Shown: in pieces, positions 9,955-22,608 of the stretch
Numbering within the stretch: position 1 is the first letter of the stretch
Layout of the letters: each line of letters starts with the position of its first letter
Assembly (NCBI GenBank): GCA_963277665.1
Contig: OY728163.1
Location: forward strand, 1,908,552,644-1,908,616,643
DNA: 64,000 nt
DNA from: Viscum album
Lineage: Eukaryota; Streptophyta; Magnoliopsida; Santalales; Viscaceae
Reading direction: 5' to 3'
Program-made: the position numbers and the translations under genes
Notes under the pieces: model-generated
The model's database searches: none
What the model was told of the DNA's origin: nothing
What the model saw: the letters and a program-made list of their open reading frames with translations, nothing else

Positions 9955-12900
9955 TACAAAGTCCAATTCATTCCTCATATGAACAGGTTTGACCATAACA
10001 TAATCATTCTTATTAAAACTAGCATATGAAATGTAAATACTTTCTCCATAAACGACGAATGGTATAAAAATAACACATCCACGATCAAAAATACCACAAA
10101 ACCTTCAATACTATATGATAGTTTTGTATCATAATATATCAACTTCAAATAAGCTTAAAATCTATCAAAGGATGTTGACAAAGATGAAATGAAAACTATT
10201 TGAGAAACATATCTCTTTTTTTGAAATCATTTAAAAGTCACATAATTATAAAATAAAACATTTACTTTGAAAATGATCTTATAAGATTATAAGGGAATCT
10301 TCTAAGATTTTAAAATGATGGAAAATAGCCTCACCCACCGTATAAGTTAAAAAAATACATTCTTACCTTAATTTTCCAAAAAGGTTAAAAAGGTCTGTAT
10401 TTAGAAAATAATGTAATGATTACTTTATAAACTTCTTATAAAAATTAAAACAAGGGTTTAAATGAAATTAACCCATATTCTGTAAAATATTATGAATGTT
10501 TTGAAATACATGATTAAGAAACATGGATGTGGATGATAAAGAGGTCCTAGTAGATAATTATGTATAAACAACCTCGGATAATGAAGAGATTGTAGAATTA
10601 ACCCTTACCAGGTACTTTTCCTTGGTTGAGAGTAGTTTAAACTTCTTTATAATAGTTAAATCATTGTTATTAAATTATAAAAGAATCATATACATAAATA
10701 TGATATCATATATGATCTTTTACTATTTCTTTGTTAATAATATTTTAGTGTTATCGTCGTTTCGGGTGTTAACTTACTCATTTTCTTTTATATGTTTTGT
10801 GACATAAGTCGTGTTAGTTATGGATATGTTGTATCTTATTCATATCCAGAATGATATTAAATATTTAAACATTATTTTTAACCATAAAATTAAAATTAGT
10901 CTTGAATGGATATTATGGGGAAATGAATCTCATCGCGTTCGTGGAGACGGTAATCCGTACGTACACACGAACGCTACTTCCATTTCATTTTTCATTTTAA
11001 AAGGAATGAAAACCAAATGATACACAGGTATATTATTATTTCAGTATAAAATAATATCTTATATATGTTACTTATGTTCATTAACACTATCCTTTATACG
11101 TTCTATGTATGGTATGGACGAGTCATATCACTTTGAGTTGGCAGTAGTCCACACTTCCTCAAATAAAATTATCGTATATATATTACACATTAAAAAAATA
11201 ATGGTATTCTATAAAATGTAATTATAAAATGTTATATATAAAATAAATATAATTAATATCATATTTAATTATAGTTCCATCATAATGGCCACCATGAGTG
11301 GTAGTAAGGGGTAATTAAACAATCATCGTTTCGTGACGCGTTTGGTTTCCATCCATAGAAACATTATGTTTTTCACCCATTAGATGGTGGTGTGTGTAAG
11401 TTTAGTTCAAATACATCTCATAAAATTATCCTAGTACATTTATTATACTGGTGTTGTTATAAAAGAAATGAATAAGAAGGTTTTAGTGGTTAGAGAAGTA
11501 ACATAAAAGAAAAGAAGATAAGAGAAATCTTTACCTTTCATTTGGGTAAATCCCTTTGGTTTGAACCAACAAGGACTCTTGAAGTGCCTTATTCCTGAGG
11601 TATGTCTTATAGGAAGATTATAGGGATGTAGGGAGCTTAATTGGGAAGAGTTTGGACGAGCCAAAAGTCTTGAGAGGTGTGAGGAATTGGATAGAACTGG
11701 TGTCCTTTTATAAGGGGGGGAGGGGCTCATTAGGAAAAACTTAAAGTATTATTTTATAATAAAATCATATTCGGTTTATAATGGCTCCAAAGTGGATTAT
11801 TCAAATTCTAAGGTGGGGATAGGTCTAAAGGAACTCAACCAACAAGTTTTATACAAGTTTGGGTCACTATTTTACCTTTTTCTTTTAGATTTAACTCTTA
11901 GTTAAATACATTGACATTTACCATGTCTCTTTGTATTTTTATATTATATTGTTAATAAAAATACTATAGACTTCCAAGAGAACCCCAAGTGGTTAATTAA
12001 TGAAATACATATAATTATATAAGTGTTTTTCCCGAACCATAGATTTTTAAGAATATTATATCAATTAATAATATAATATTTGTTTTAAAAACTCCTTTAT
12101 GTCAATTCTGACACTATTTAATAATTGGTTTTTCTTAAAGTCATAATCACTTTATTAATTAAAACCAAAGTCATTTAATCAATCCTATCAAGTAATATTA
12201 ACCAATCAAATTATTGTAATTCGTTAATAGTCTCAAATTATATTTATTTGGGTATTTATGATATCAATTATTTTAATATTTCACTAATAAGGTAATTAGT
12301 GCATCATCAATGTGTCCTAAATAAATTAAAAGATTTAATGTCTAAAAATTATAAATAAAATACCATTATGTAGGAAATAATTTTATATTTCCAATTAATA
12401 TTTATAATCTAATTTATATTATGTATAACCCTATATTAAAAATGATTATGTTATTAATCTTTCATTTTTACTCTTTTAACTCTTCTTTGAATTAAATAAT
12501 AATAAATTTCCTAATCTAATTAAAGTGGACCAAAGAGGTTAATATTTTATTCCTAAGGTTTTTTTTGGTCGAATTATACTTATCCAATAGAATTAGGACA
12601 TGTGTTAGGGTAATAATAATATTATTTGTGCCCTTAATTTCCCTATTTACTTTTTACCGTGGTAAATAAAAGTAAAATGTTAATATTCACTAAAAATATT
12701 TTTATATTATTGAACCAAATTTTACTCATTTATATTAACCATGTTTCTCAGATTTTTTAAATTCCACTCACATAAGTGATAAAATTATGTTTTATGTGAA
12801 TTTGCAAATTTTCCTAGGAGGTGGGTAAAAGGCGGTGAAAAGTTCAATAAGATTTATATATATATATAATTATTATAAACTGACTCTAATGAATTAAATT

Positions 12901-13791
12901 GAACTTATATAGGTACTATGTATCTATTTTGAACTAAAATAAATTTAAATAAAATAAATAATAATTTAAATAATAATTTGGTTTTAAACTATTTCTAACT
13001 GGTTTTTAATATTCATCAAAAATTAAAAGCTTTCAGAAAAAATACCCAAAATTTACCCCAATATAATATTGATATTCCAAAATAAATAATGAATTATATT
13101 TTACCAAATTTAAAACATAGAAGTTTTTATTTATTAATCTAAAATTAATTCCCGCTGTCAAAACCAAAAGGTGTATTTTTAAGAAATAATAACTACCAAA
13201 AGTTTGATACTTGTTTATGTCCAATTTCAAAGTGAAATTACTTACAATGACCATAATTGGATTAAATGGTAAAAATATAATATATTTATACTTCCAAACC
13301 ATTAAAATATATAATTCAACAATATATTTTATTTTGATTTAAAAAGTTGTTTTCAGTGAAAATATAGTATTATTCACTATTCACCCAAATATGAAAGTTA
13401 TCAGAAAAACACCAAAACATTATTGAAACTAAATTATTATGTCCCGATTCTAAAGAACAAGTTCATTTTGAAAAATTTAATGTATAAATGTTTTATATAT
13501 AGGATTTGAAAATGTTTCTCAAATAAAAGCGGGTAAATTGCATTTTTTTTAAAATGATTCTTTTATTTGAAAAAATGAATTTGTTCTTACATTATGTCTA
13601 GGAAACTCGTAATATGGATTCTAAAATTATAAGGATTATATAAAGATTAAAAATCAGTTAATAATATTCATAACTTCTTTTGAATGGCTTGTTTGTTAAG
13701 TCATGGTTTGCTAGAACTCGGTGTTGTGTGTAGTGCATGTTATTTAATTACTTTGAATAAATAATGTACTATGAAATCTTGGGGTGTTAAA
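9955..13791 (-). repeat. 3' LTR of element 3, truncated by the element 1 insertion
   Basis: Aligns in the same orientation with 16760-20600 of the right LTR; both start near AGTCCAAT-CATTCCTCATATGAAC and end GGGGTGTTA-A. The LTR part equal to 16118-16755 is absent here because element 1 has inserted. It keeps a TATA box (reverse of 11705-11714), a CpG block at 10935-10974, a stem-loop at 10568-10593 and a GTAAGGG donor near 10608. Short open frames inside it are not protein-like. Confidence 0.88.
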
Positions 13792-13820
13792 TTTTTACCT
13801 ACTTTAATAAATTTCGTCCT
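13792..13820 (-). other. Polypurine-side end of element 3
   Basis: Read on the - strand, GAGGACGAAATTTATTAAAG and a short purine stretch precede the LTR start TTAACACCCC. This GAGGACGAAATTT context is typical just upstream of chromovirus polypurine tracts. The tract itself has decayed. Confidence 0.5.
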
Positions 13821-14398
13821 CACAATTTGAAATTATTTTTCGAAAATAAAATGTTTAAAATAGAAAATACATTTTGAAAAACCCATATCAAAAATTAGGT
13901 TATTAAAATTTAGTCTCAGTAAGAGGAAAAGGGAAATGAAAGGGTCACCACCAAATTATGATCTCGATTAGGAGAACATTGGTGGAAATTAGAGACATAT
14001 AATTAGAGGAAAAATGTAAATATTTATAGGTAGTGATGGAGGTCATCAATCATAAACAAGTGTAAAATTGAGGGCCTTAAATTCATCAATCAATGGTGAT
14101 TTAAAATACCATCGGTTCAACAAAACATATGGTATTTGGTTAACACATTTTTTAAGATCCCTTAACTAAAGTATATGAATTAATTTCTTTATAGAATAAG
14201 AGTAGAAGATAATTATATACTTGACAAGTAGATTCCCATCCTTTAACTAATTTTTACAACAAACTCATCTTTCACTCTAAAAGATAATAGAACTTAAAAA
14301 TAATATTCTTTTTATCCGATTCATATAGGGTTAAAAAAATGAATTTATAATTCATCTACCAGAATTTTTTTTAAAAAAAGACTACATTATTCAATCCA
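13821..14398. other. Non-coding internal sequence of element 3
   Basis: About 580 bp of AT-rich sequence between the LTR end and the SINE-like insert. No open frame, zinc knuckle or pol motif was seen on either strand. Confidence 0.5.
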
Positions 14399-14520
14399 GG
14401 ACATCACGTGGGCTAGTGGTAGGTGATACAACCTTTTCACCCTTCGGTTGCGGGTTCAAGTATCGTGGCCTTGCTGGACGCGACGGGTTGCCGCTCGACC
14501 TCCGGGTTGTACTTTTATAG
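14399..14520 (+). mobile_element. Possible tRNA-derived SINE inside element 3
   Basis: About 122 bp of GC-rich sequence stands out in an AT-rich surrounding. It has an A-box-like TGGGCTAGTGG near its start and a B-box-like GGGTTCAAGTAT about 35 bp later, followed by a GC-rich body and a TTTT run. The flanks share CAATCCA (14392-14398 and 14521-14527), a possible target-site duplication. It could also be a tRNA-like fragment. No full tRNA cloverleaf is apparent, and no family was identified. Confidence 0.4.
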
Positions 14521-15145
14521 CAATCCAAAAATAATCTCAAACTAGAATTATGCAAAATACGTTTGTCCAAACTCACAATCCAAAATTTATAAGGCAGTTA
14601 AACACAATACAGATCCTTTTTGTCGTGTAATAACATGTGAACACCTTCATCATGTACTCTTTTAAAACACTACAACATCATGAATTACCATAAAAAAATT
14701 TTGTTTACAGTCATGATCCTTTATTACTTATAGAATACTAGATATACTCCTTCTATCCAAAAATTTTATAAACTCCAACAATGATGGAATATAAAAATCA
14801 TTAATCAGTTTCAAGTTATTCAAGAATATCCAATATAATTTATCCAAATCAATCATGTATTATCCGAAAATCACTACCTCGGTATCAAAATCATATTATG
14901 ATTTATCTTTCTCTTAACCATATATTTTCCAAAAATTTAACCTGCTATTGAGACACTTTTCTTGGTTCCACACAATCTCAAGTACGTAATGAAATAGTAC
15001 TACAGAACAATCCTTATATACTCCATAATTATTATAACTAGTACATTGTTGATACAACACTCAAATCCCAGAATTCTCTAATAACAACATAAGAACTCTA
15101 ATCATTACTCCACATCTGTGGTAGTATCATAACTTGATTATTATC
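14521..15145. other. Non-coding internal sequence of element 3
   Basis: About 620 bp lying downstream of the gag remnant on the - strand, where protease and RT would be in an autonomous copy. Neither DSG, FIDD nor integrase motifs were found. Confidence 0.5.
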
Positions 15146-15616
15146 CTATAGCAAAACTTTGAGAAAACTTTGATGATTTAGACATTGGTTTGCGTAGTGT
15201 CCCAACTGTTTGTAGATGAAGCATTGTTCATTTGAATCTTTTTTCTTACCCTTGCAGTCATGTACTTGGTGTCATTTTTCTCCACACATATAACAAACTC
15301 ACATTCCCTTCAAGCTAGTTCCAGGGTGTTTTTTCCCACAGTTATCACCTATGGGAAAATCCTTCTTTTCCCTCTTCCCTTTATCCAACTTTCTCTCTTC
15401 CATTCTTTTCTTCTCTTGCTTCCCTTCAAAGCTATAGGACTCGGAAAATTCTTCCCTTATCATATTAACACATGATACTATTTCTTCATATGTTGAGAAT
15501 ACATGGGAGACTATTTACCTTATAAATTTTTCCCTAATACTCTGAATGATATGATCCTTCTAATTCTCTGGATCAAATGTATTGCTGAAGTTCACATTCA
15601 TTCTATTGGGCGCCAT
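15146..15616 (-). pseudogene. gag: Condensed gag remnant of element 3
   Basis: A - strand frame from the ATG at 15616 (MAPNRMNVNFSN) reaches TAG at 15146-15148 without a frameshift, but has four internal stops. About 40 residues in, it reaches STYEEIVSC, which matches SYEEIV at the end of the element 1 capsid. The capsid core of roughly 180 residues is therefore missing. It then gives CGKKHPGTS, a decayed knuckle (CYMCGEK-stop-H...C) and a nearly complete one (CFIYKQLGHYANQC) in which the second Cys is Tyr. The order matches the three blocks of element 1. Such a protein could bind RNA but could not build a capsid. It sits about 500 bp from the PBS, where gag should start. Confidence 0.75.
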
Positions 15617-16103
15617 TTCTATACATTATCATAAACTAGGTCAGTTTATGAATTGTAATGAATAATTCCAAACTTGTAAAATACCTAAAGTAAATTGAAT
15701 GGTTTATGGATATAATCCATAATCATAAAGATGCATTCATTTAGGAATTATATACTCATAAACCCTTCATAATGTGTTGTAATGAAAATGAGAATTATCC
15801 TAAGAATATCCATCGGGAGTGTCGAAACCAAGAGTGTAGCAAGGCCCTTTGTCATGCACCAATTCTCATTCGAGTCTAGCTCAAAGCAGTGTATTCAGGT
15901 TTTACCCCTAGGTACATCTATGCCAGAGCCGCCTCTACCTGCTCATATGCAGATAGGGATGTATTTCTCAGGAAACTCACAAAATCTCTACAATACCAAA
16001 ATTCTAGGAAGTTCTTCTATACAAATCCTCAAAGTCCATCTTAGGTCTATGTGTTATAATCAGATTTTATCTAAATCTAGCTTCCATAGTTTGTAATAAA
16101 CTT
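15617..16103 (-). other. Untranslated leader of element 3 between PBS and gag
   Basis: About 490 bp upstream of gag on the - strand. The + strand open frame at 15782-16096 shows no protein similarity and is considered chance. Packaging signals are expected here in retrotransposons, but none can be named from sequence. Confidence 0.45.
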
Positions 16104-16117
16104 CCTCTGATACCAAC
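16104..16117 (-). other. Primer-binding site of element 3, initiator-Met tRNA type
   Basis: Read on the - strand it is GTTGGTATCAGAGG, directly after the right LTR, and matches the plant chromovirus site TGGTATCAGAG. Confidence 0.85.
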
Positions 16118-16356
16118 TGTAATGCCTCAACCCTAGTTACCCAGAGCTGGTGCATTATTTTAATAAATTTTCTTGATTACAAGGAATCATGTCCCGAAGA
16201 ACCGATCAGTTTAGTAGCCACGGAAACACTACATATATTCACAAGTCATACATTACATAATAAAGTGAAAAACTACAAAACATATTCTCCATAGTCCACA
16301 CTCAAATCACCTTCAGACTATCCCTATAGGTCAATCATAAAATACTTCTTCACATC

Positions 16357-17411
16357 CTGGGAAAAATAAAACATAGAAAAGGGTGAGTTGAGATGCTCAG
16401 TAAGGATAAAAATATAGTGGAAACTTTCATAAATAAGAATAAAAATTTATGGAAATGTATAACTAAAACAAAAGACTTTTAATCTTGAAATTCAGCATAA
16501 TATGGTAGAAATAAAATGAAATAATGCCATTTACTTATTCACATGGGTATTCTACTAGTTGAATAATCACATGCAATATCAATAACCACTTTCATAATGA
16601 TGGAATGCATAATGCCAGACTATTATAAACACATAGCCAAGGCCTCGTGCCAATACTACAAATAAGATTTTGTCAAGGCCTCGTGCCAAGACACTAGTTT
16701 TTCTCATGAGACCTACCGATGCATCGAGGAGCTATAGCGGGATCCACCCATCACTTACTAAGTCCAATCCATTCCTCATATGAACATGTTTAAACATAAT
16801 ATAAACATTCGTATTAAAACTAGCATACTAAATGTTAATAATTTCTCCATAAACCATGAATGGTATTAAAAAAACACACCCACAATTAATCTTATCACAA
16901 AACCTTCAATTCTATTTGGAAGTTTTGTATCATAATAAATCAACTTCAAATAAGCTTAAAATCCATCAAAGGATGTTGACATAGATGAAATCAAAACTAT
17001 TTGAGAGAAATATCTCTTTTTTTTAAATCATTTAAAAGTCACATAATTATAAAATAGAACATTTACTTTGAAAATATTCTTATAAGCTTGAAAGTGATTC
17101 TTTGAAGATTTTACAATGGTGGAAAATATCTTCACCCGCCGTATAAGTTTAAAAAAAAGACATTCTTACCTTAATTTTTCGAAAAGGATAAAAAGGTCCT
17201 CGTTTTGAAAATGATGAAAATATTCCTTTATAAACTTCTTATTAAAATTAAAATGTGGGTATAAATGAATTTAACCCATATTCTGTAAAATAGTAAGAAT
17301 ATTTTGAAATACATTTTTAAGAAACATGGATGTGGACGATAAATAGGTCCAAGTATATAATTACGTTTAAACAACCTCGGATAGTGAAAAGATTGTAGAA
17401 TTAACCCTTAC
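16357..17411 (-). other. Putative leader intron of element 3
   Basis: On the - strand the donor is ACAAG|GTAAGGG and the acceptor TTTTATTTTTCCCAG|GATG. Its length, 1055 nt, is nearly that of element 1 (1058) although the sequences have diverged strongly. Confidence 0.4.
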
Positions 17412-18510
17412 CTTGTACTTTTCCTTGGTCGAGGGTAGGTTAACCTTATGTATAATAGTTAAATCATTGTTATTAAATAATAAAAGAATCATATACATAA
17501 ATATGATATCATATATGATCTTTTACTATTTCTTTGTTAATAATATTTTAGTATTATCGTCGTTTCGGGTGTTAACTTACTCGTTTTATTTTATATGTTT
17601 TGTTACATAAGTCATGTTTGTTATGGATAGGTTGTATCTTATTCATATCCAGAATGATATTAAGTCTTTAAACATTATTTTTAACTATCAAATGAAAATT
17701 AGTCTTGAATGGATATGATGGGGAAATGAATCCCATCACATTCATGGAGACGGTAATATGTACGTATGCACGAACGCTACTTCCATTTCATTTTTAATTT
17801 CAAAAGGAATTAAAACCAAAGGATACATATGTATATTATTATTATAGTATAATATAATATCTTATATATTTTACTTAATCTCATTAACATTATCCTTTAT
17901 ATGTTCCATGTATGGTATGAACGAGTCATATAACTTTGAGGGGGCGGTAGTTCGCACGTCCTCAAATGAAATTATCGAATATATATACAATAAGAAACGA
18001 ATAATGGTATGCTATAAAATGGAATTACAGAAGATTATATATAAAATAAATATCATTAATATCATATTTAATTATAGTTCCATCATAATGACCACCATGA
18101 GAGGTGGTAGGAGATAATTAAACAATCATCATTTCGTGAGGTGTATGGTTGCCATCCTCAGAAACATTATGTTCTTCACCCATTAGATGGATGTGTGTGT
18201 ATGTTTTGTTCTAATACTTATCATAACAATAACATAGTATATTGAGTATACTAGTGTTGTTACAAATGAAAATAACAAGAAGTGTTTAGGGGTTGGAGAA
18301 GTAAAATAAAAGAAAATAAGCTAAGAAAAAATTGTTGCCTTTAATTTGGGTAACTCCCTTTGGATTGAACCAAAAATGAATCTTGAAGTGCCTTATGCCT
18401 AAGGTATGACTTCTATTAGGAGTATAGGGATGTATGGGGTTTAATTAGGGAGAGTTTGGATGATCTAAAAGGATTGAGAGGTGTGAGGAATTGGTTAGAA
18501 ATGGTGTCCA

Positions 18511-18520
18511 TTTATAAGGG
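18511..18520 (-). promoter_or_regulatory. LTR TATA box of element 3
   Basis: On the - strand CCCTTATAAA lies in a C-rich setting at the same place as the element 1 box. The left LTR has CCTTATAAAAGGAC at 11705-11716. Confidence 0.55.
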
Positions 18521-20660
18521 GGACGAGGGGCCCTTTAGGAGATACTTAAAGTATTATTTTATAATAAACTCATATTTGGTTTCTAATGGCTCCAAAGCGT
18601 ATTATTAGAAATTTAAGGGGGGGATAAGTAAAAAACCACTCAACAAATATGTTTTAGACTTGTTTTGTTCACTATTTTCGATTATCTTTTAGATTTAACT
18701 CTTAGTTAGATAGTTTGACATTTACCATGTCTCTTTGTATTTTTATATTATACGGTTAATAAACATACAATAAATTGCCAAGAGAACCCCAAGTGGTTCA
18801 TTAATGACATACCTATCATCATATAAGTCCTTTGGCCTATCTTTAGTTTTTTAGGAAAATTATATCAATTAATAATATAATATTTATTTTAAAAACTCCT
18901 TTTTGTCAATTTTGACACTATTTAATAATTGATTTTTGTAAAAGTCTTAATAAATTTATTAATTCAAACCAAGTTCATTTAATAAATCCTAACATTTCAT
19001 ATTAATATATAAAATTCTTGTAGTTTTTTAAAAGTCTAAAATTATTTTTATCGGGGTATTTATAATATCAATTAATTTAATATTTCACTAATAAGGTAAT
19101 TACTGCATCATCATTGTGTCATAAATAAATGAAATTATATTATGTTGAAAAATTATAAATAAAATAAAATTATGTAGAAAATATTTTTATCTTTATAATG
19201 AATATGTATAATGGAATTTATCTTATGTATATCACTATATTAAAAATGTTTTAGTTATTAATCATTGATTTTAAATCTTTTAACTCTTCTTTGAATTAAA
19301 TAATAATAAATGTCCTCATCTAATTCAAGTGGACCAAATAGGTTCATATTTTATTCCTAGGGTTGTTTTTTGTCGAATTATACTTAGCCAATATAATTAT
19401 GACATGTGTTAGGGTAATAATAATACCATTTTTACACTTAACTACCCTATTTACTTTTTACCGTGGTAAATAAAAGTACAAAGTTAATATTCACCAAAAA
19501 AATATTTTTCTCTTATTGAACCACATTTTACTACTAGATATTAACTATTTCTCTCTGATTTTTGAAATTCCACTCACAGAAGTGGTAAAATTAACTTTTA
19601 TGTGTATTTGAAAATTATCCTAGGAGGTGGGTAAAAGGCGGTGAAAAGTTCAATAAGATTTTTATATATCTAAAATTATTATAAACTGACTCCAATGAAT
19701 TACATTGAACATATATAGGTATTATGTATCTATTTTTACATAATATAAATTTAAATAAAATAAATAATTATTTCAATAAAAATTCGGTTTTAATCTATAA
19801 CCTAGTGTTTTTCACTATTAATCAAAAATTAAAAGTTTTCAGAAAAAATACCAAAAATTTACCCTAAGATAATTTAAATATTATAAATTCAATAAGTAAG
19901 TCTATTTTACCAAATTAAAAAAAAATAAATGTTCCATTTATTAATTTAAAATTAATTCCCACTGTCAAAACCAAAAGGAGTATTTTTAAGAAATAATAAC
20001 TACCAAAATATTGCCACTTTTTTATGTCCAATTTCAATGTGAAATTACTTACAATGACCATCATTGGATTAAATGGTAAAAATATAATCTATTTATAATT
20101 CTGAACCATTAAAATTTATAATTTAAAAATATAAATTATTTTGATTTAAAATGTTGTTTTCAGTTAAAATATAGTATTTTCACTATTCACAGTAAAAATG
20201 AAAGTTATCCTAAAAACACCAAAACGTTATTGAAGCTAAATTATTATGTCCTGATTCTAAAGAAGAAGTTTATTTTGTCAAATGGAACATATAAAAGTTT
20301 CAAATATTTGATTTAAAAATGTTTTTCCATTAAAATGTGGTAAAATTGCACTTTTTTGAAAAATACTTCTTTTATCTGAAAAAATGTATTTGTTCTTACA
20401 TTATGTATAAGAAACTAATAATATGTATTCTACAATTATGATTATTATATAAAGTTCTAAATTCAGTTAATACAATTCATAACTGCTTTTGAACAGCTTG
20501 TTTGGAATGTTAGGGTGCGCTAGAACTCGGTGTTGCGTGTAGTGCACTTTAGTGAATTATTTTCAAGAAATAACGTACTATGAAATCTTGGGGTGTTAGA
20601 CCTTAAATTTAAAAAATGTTATACTTTAGTAAATATTTATCACGTTGTTTCAGGATTTGG

Positions 20661-22310
20661 GATATGGTGTTGTATTCATTTGTGATGCATTGATACATGG
20701 GTGGGGATGTGTTCACATGCATGAAGATAATGTTGTAACTTATAGATCACATATATCATGGTTTCATGAGAATAACTACCCAAAACAAGATTTTTAATTA
20801 TCTAATATGGTTATTTTTTTAATACATGGTGTTATTACATTTTTGATGATAAATTCATAGTGTTTATGAATCATATTAGTTTTAAATTCATTTTCTGAAA
20901 AAGGAATTTTAATTTTACATAAAGGATATTGATAGATTATCTATAGATGTTTGTATACTATATTTCTTATACTCAATAAAAAGGGAAATTTGTAGTGGAT
21001 TAATTTAGAAGGAATACATATTTTCTTTTGGATAAATAGGCTTCAAAAAATTGAAATGAATTTTTGTAATATAAGATATGAATATTGAATTTTCAGACCA
21101 AGGTGATTTTTTATTTTTTATTTCTAGTATCAATTTTTCATAATTTGTTTGAAATAATTATAATGAATGATATATATAATCTTAAATGTGTTACTACCAG
21201 GTCAAAACTCATTTGTGGGTTGACTGTTGAGGTTTGGAAGCTAGATATGAATTAATTGATGCTGTTTAAAGATCGGAAGGTCGTACAATTAGATTTTCAA
21301 GAATAAATTCATATTTCCTACCACAATTAGAGACGAGGAGATAAAATTTGAATAAAAAAATTGCTTAAATAGAACAATAAATTTTTTTTGTGGGTTGAAT
21401 TAAAAATAGTTAATGAATATTATGACTCATGATGCCTTCACCTATTATGAATTCAAGAAATTGAATCATTAACTGCTATACTTGTTGTAATATATATCAA
21501 TTACAATTTTTAAATTATATAAGTTATAAATGTATTATTTTTAATCCTTCATTTAATGATAGTTAGAAAACACAATTCCATATGTTTTATTGTGGATTAG
21601 CTCACAATGTCAACTCACAACATCATAATTCATGACACTGCAATAGTGGAAGACATTTCAAAAAATATACATTTCTTAAATTGTAAAGATATTTGGTGTT
21701 CCATACACAATTATATCATATTAAGACCCTTGGATTACATATCACCATTCAAATATTTATAAAAATACATTGTACACCAATTAAAAATGATTAAGTCTTA
21801 TCATCCTCAAATTAATGGAAATTTTTAATGGACTACCCAAATGTTGGATGAGATTATTTAGGATTCTGTATTTGATTTTTGTTTCTCATAGGAAGATAAT
21901 TTAACACTCAGGAATTTTTCATATTATAAAAGTTATTTGGTCTCGATAAATATTTATCCATTTGATTCATTATACTTACATCCTTGTTTCTATCCATTTT
22001 TTTGATGAAATAGTTGATAAATTACTAATTAGACCCAAACTTGTACAAGTGACAACATAAATGATATAGATATCAAAGAAGATCATTTAAATGGTAAAAA
22101 TTAATTTAATTTTTTTTATCCTCATTAATTATATTTTTCATTTTTGGTGAGTGATCATGTGTTCACCAAAAAATATCCAAAGCATAGAAATATTAATTTT
22201 TTCAATCATTATTTTTAATTTATAGGAACTTTTTTGGTACATGAATGAGTTGTGTATGTGGAATATTAGTAGTCATTACTTATATAGATCTATTTAGTGC
22301 ATGTTGTGTT
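20661..22310 (+). pseudogene. Old Ty3/gypsy RNase H to integrase relic (relic A)
   Basis: Heavily decayed + strand pol, readable only in pieces. Near 20670-20800 it gives a block like the RNase H start (FICDAL, GWGCVHM, NNYPKQDF); around 20820-20900 it keeps the NHIS-FKFIF remnant of the [10 protein letters not shown] region. At 21790-21990 integrase is recognisable (SYHPQING, then QMLDEII and the YNNS-like and MAPFEALYG-like blocks), and at 22215-22260 a FIGTF remnant of the GPY/F module. The integrase zinc domain is missing or unreadable. Many stops and shifts rule out function. RT should lie before RNase H, but the sequence there is the right LTR of element 3, which suggests that element 3 inserted into this relic. 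Confidence 0.7.
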
Positions 22311-22608
22311 TCTGTTATCTTATAAAAAGATTTATCAACCTTACTAAGACTATGTGATTTTATATTATCATATTTAATTAGTGTCAGGTGAAACATTGAT
22401 TTATATGATTATATGGTTTTTTGATAGTTATGAAAAGAACTTCTCGGGTAATATCATCAGTCTACTATTAGATATATGTTAACATGGTCGGATTTAAGAA
22501 GAATAGTGAGAGAAAGGTAATGAAATATAAATGTATCTTCCTAGAATGTTATTGGAAAACATAGTATTTTATATTTATATTTATGTAAAATAAAATGGCA
22601 TGAATAAT
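22311..22608 (+). other. Decayed chromodomain/end-of-pol segment of relic A
   Basis: Lies between the GPY/F remnant and the putative LTR start. Faint matches to the chromodomain end can be read, but nothing firm. Confidence 0.3.

Larger units (their letters stand above)
9955..20600 (-). mobile_element. Element 3: non-autonomous LTR retrotransposon with gag remnant, interrupted by element 1
   Basis: Two homologous LTRs (9955-13791 visible, and 16118-20600) enclose only 2326 bp. A tRNA-Met-type PBS adjoins the right LTR and a polypurine-like end adjoins the left LTR, so the element lies on the - strand. No pol sequence was recognised. A shortened gag with zinc knuckles remains, which resembles the terminal-repeat-with-gag or LARD type. 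The left LTR starts abruptly at 9955 where element 1 ends; its missing end should be upstream of the window. LTRs are clearly related to those of elements 1 and 2 (TATA region, CpG block, tail motifs), so an element 1-type copy is a plausible helper. Confidence 0.85.
16118..20600 (-). repeat. 5' LTR of element 3 (about 4.5 kb)
   Basis: Full-length LTR bounded by the PBS at the left and GGGGTGTTAGA at the right. It carries a TATA box (18511-18520 read in reverse), a CpG block at 17732-17777, a stem-loop at 17371-17396, and a donor/acceptor pair giving a possible 1055-nt intron at 16357-17411. The - strand tail has the CTTACTGAGCATCTCAACTCACCC block also seen in elements 1 and 2. Confidence 0.88.

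Noticed and set aside
11443..11730. 95-codon open frame on the - strand
   Set aside because: It lies over the TATA and leader region of the element 3 LTR, and its equivalents in the other LTRs are not open.
15782..16096. 104-codon + strand open frame
   Set aside because: It runs against the element 3 direction in the untranslated leader and has no known domain.
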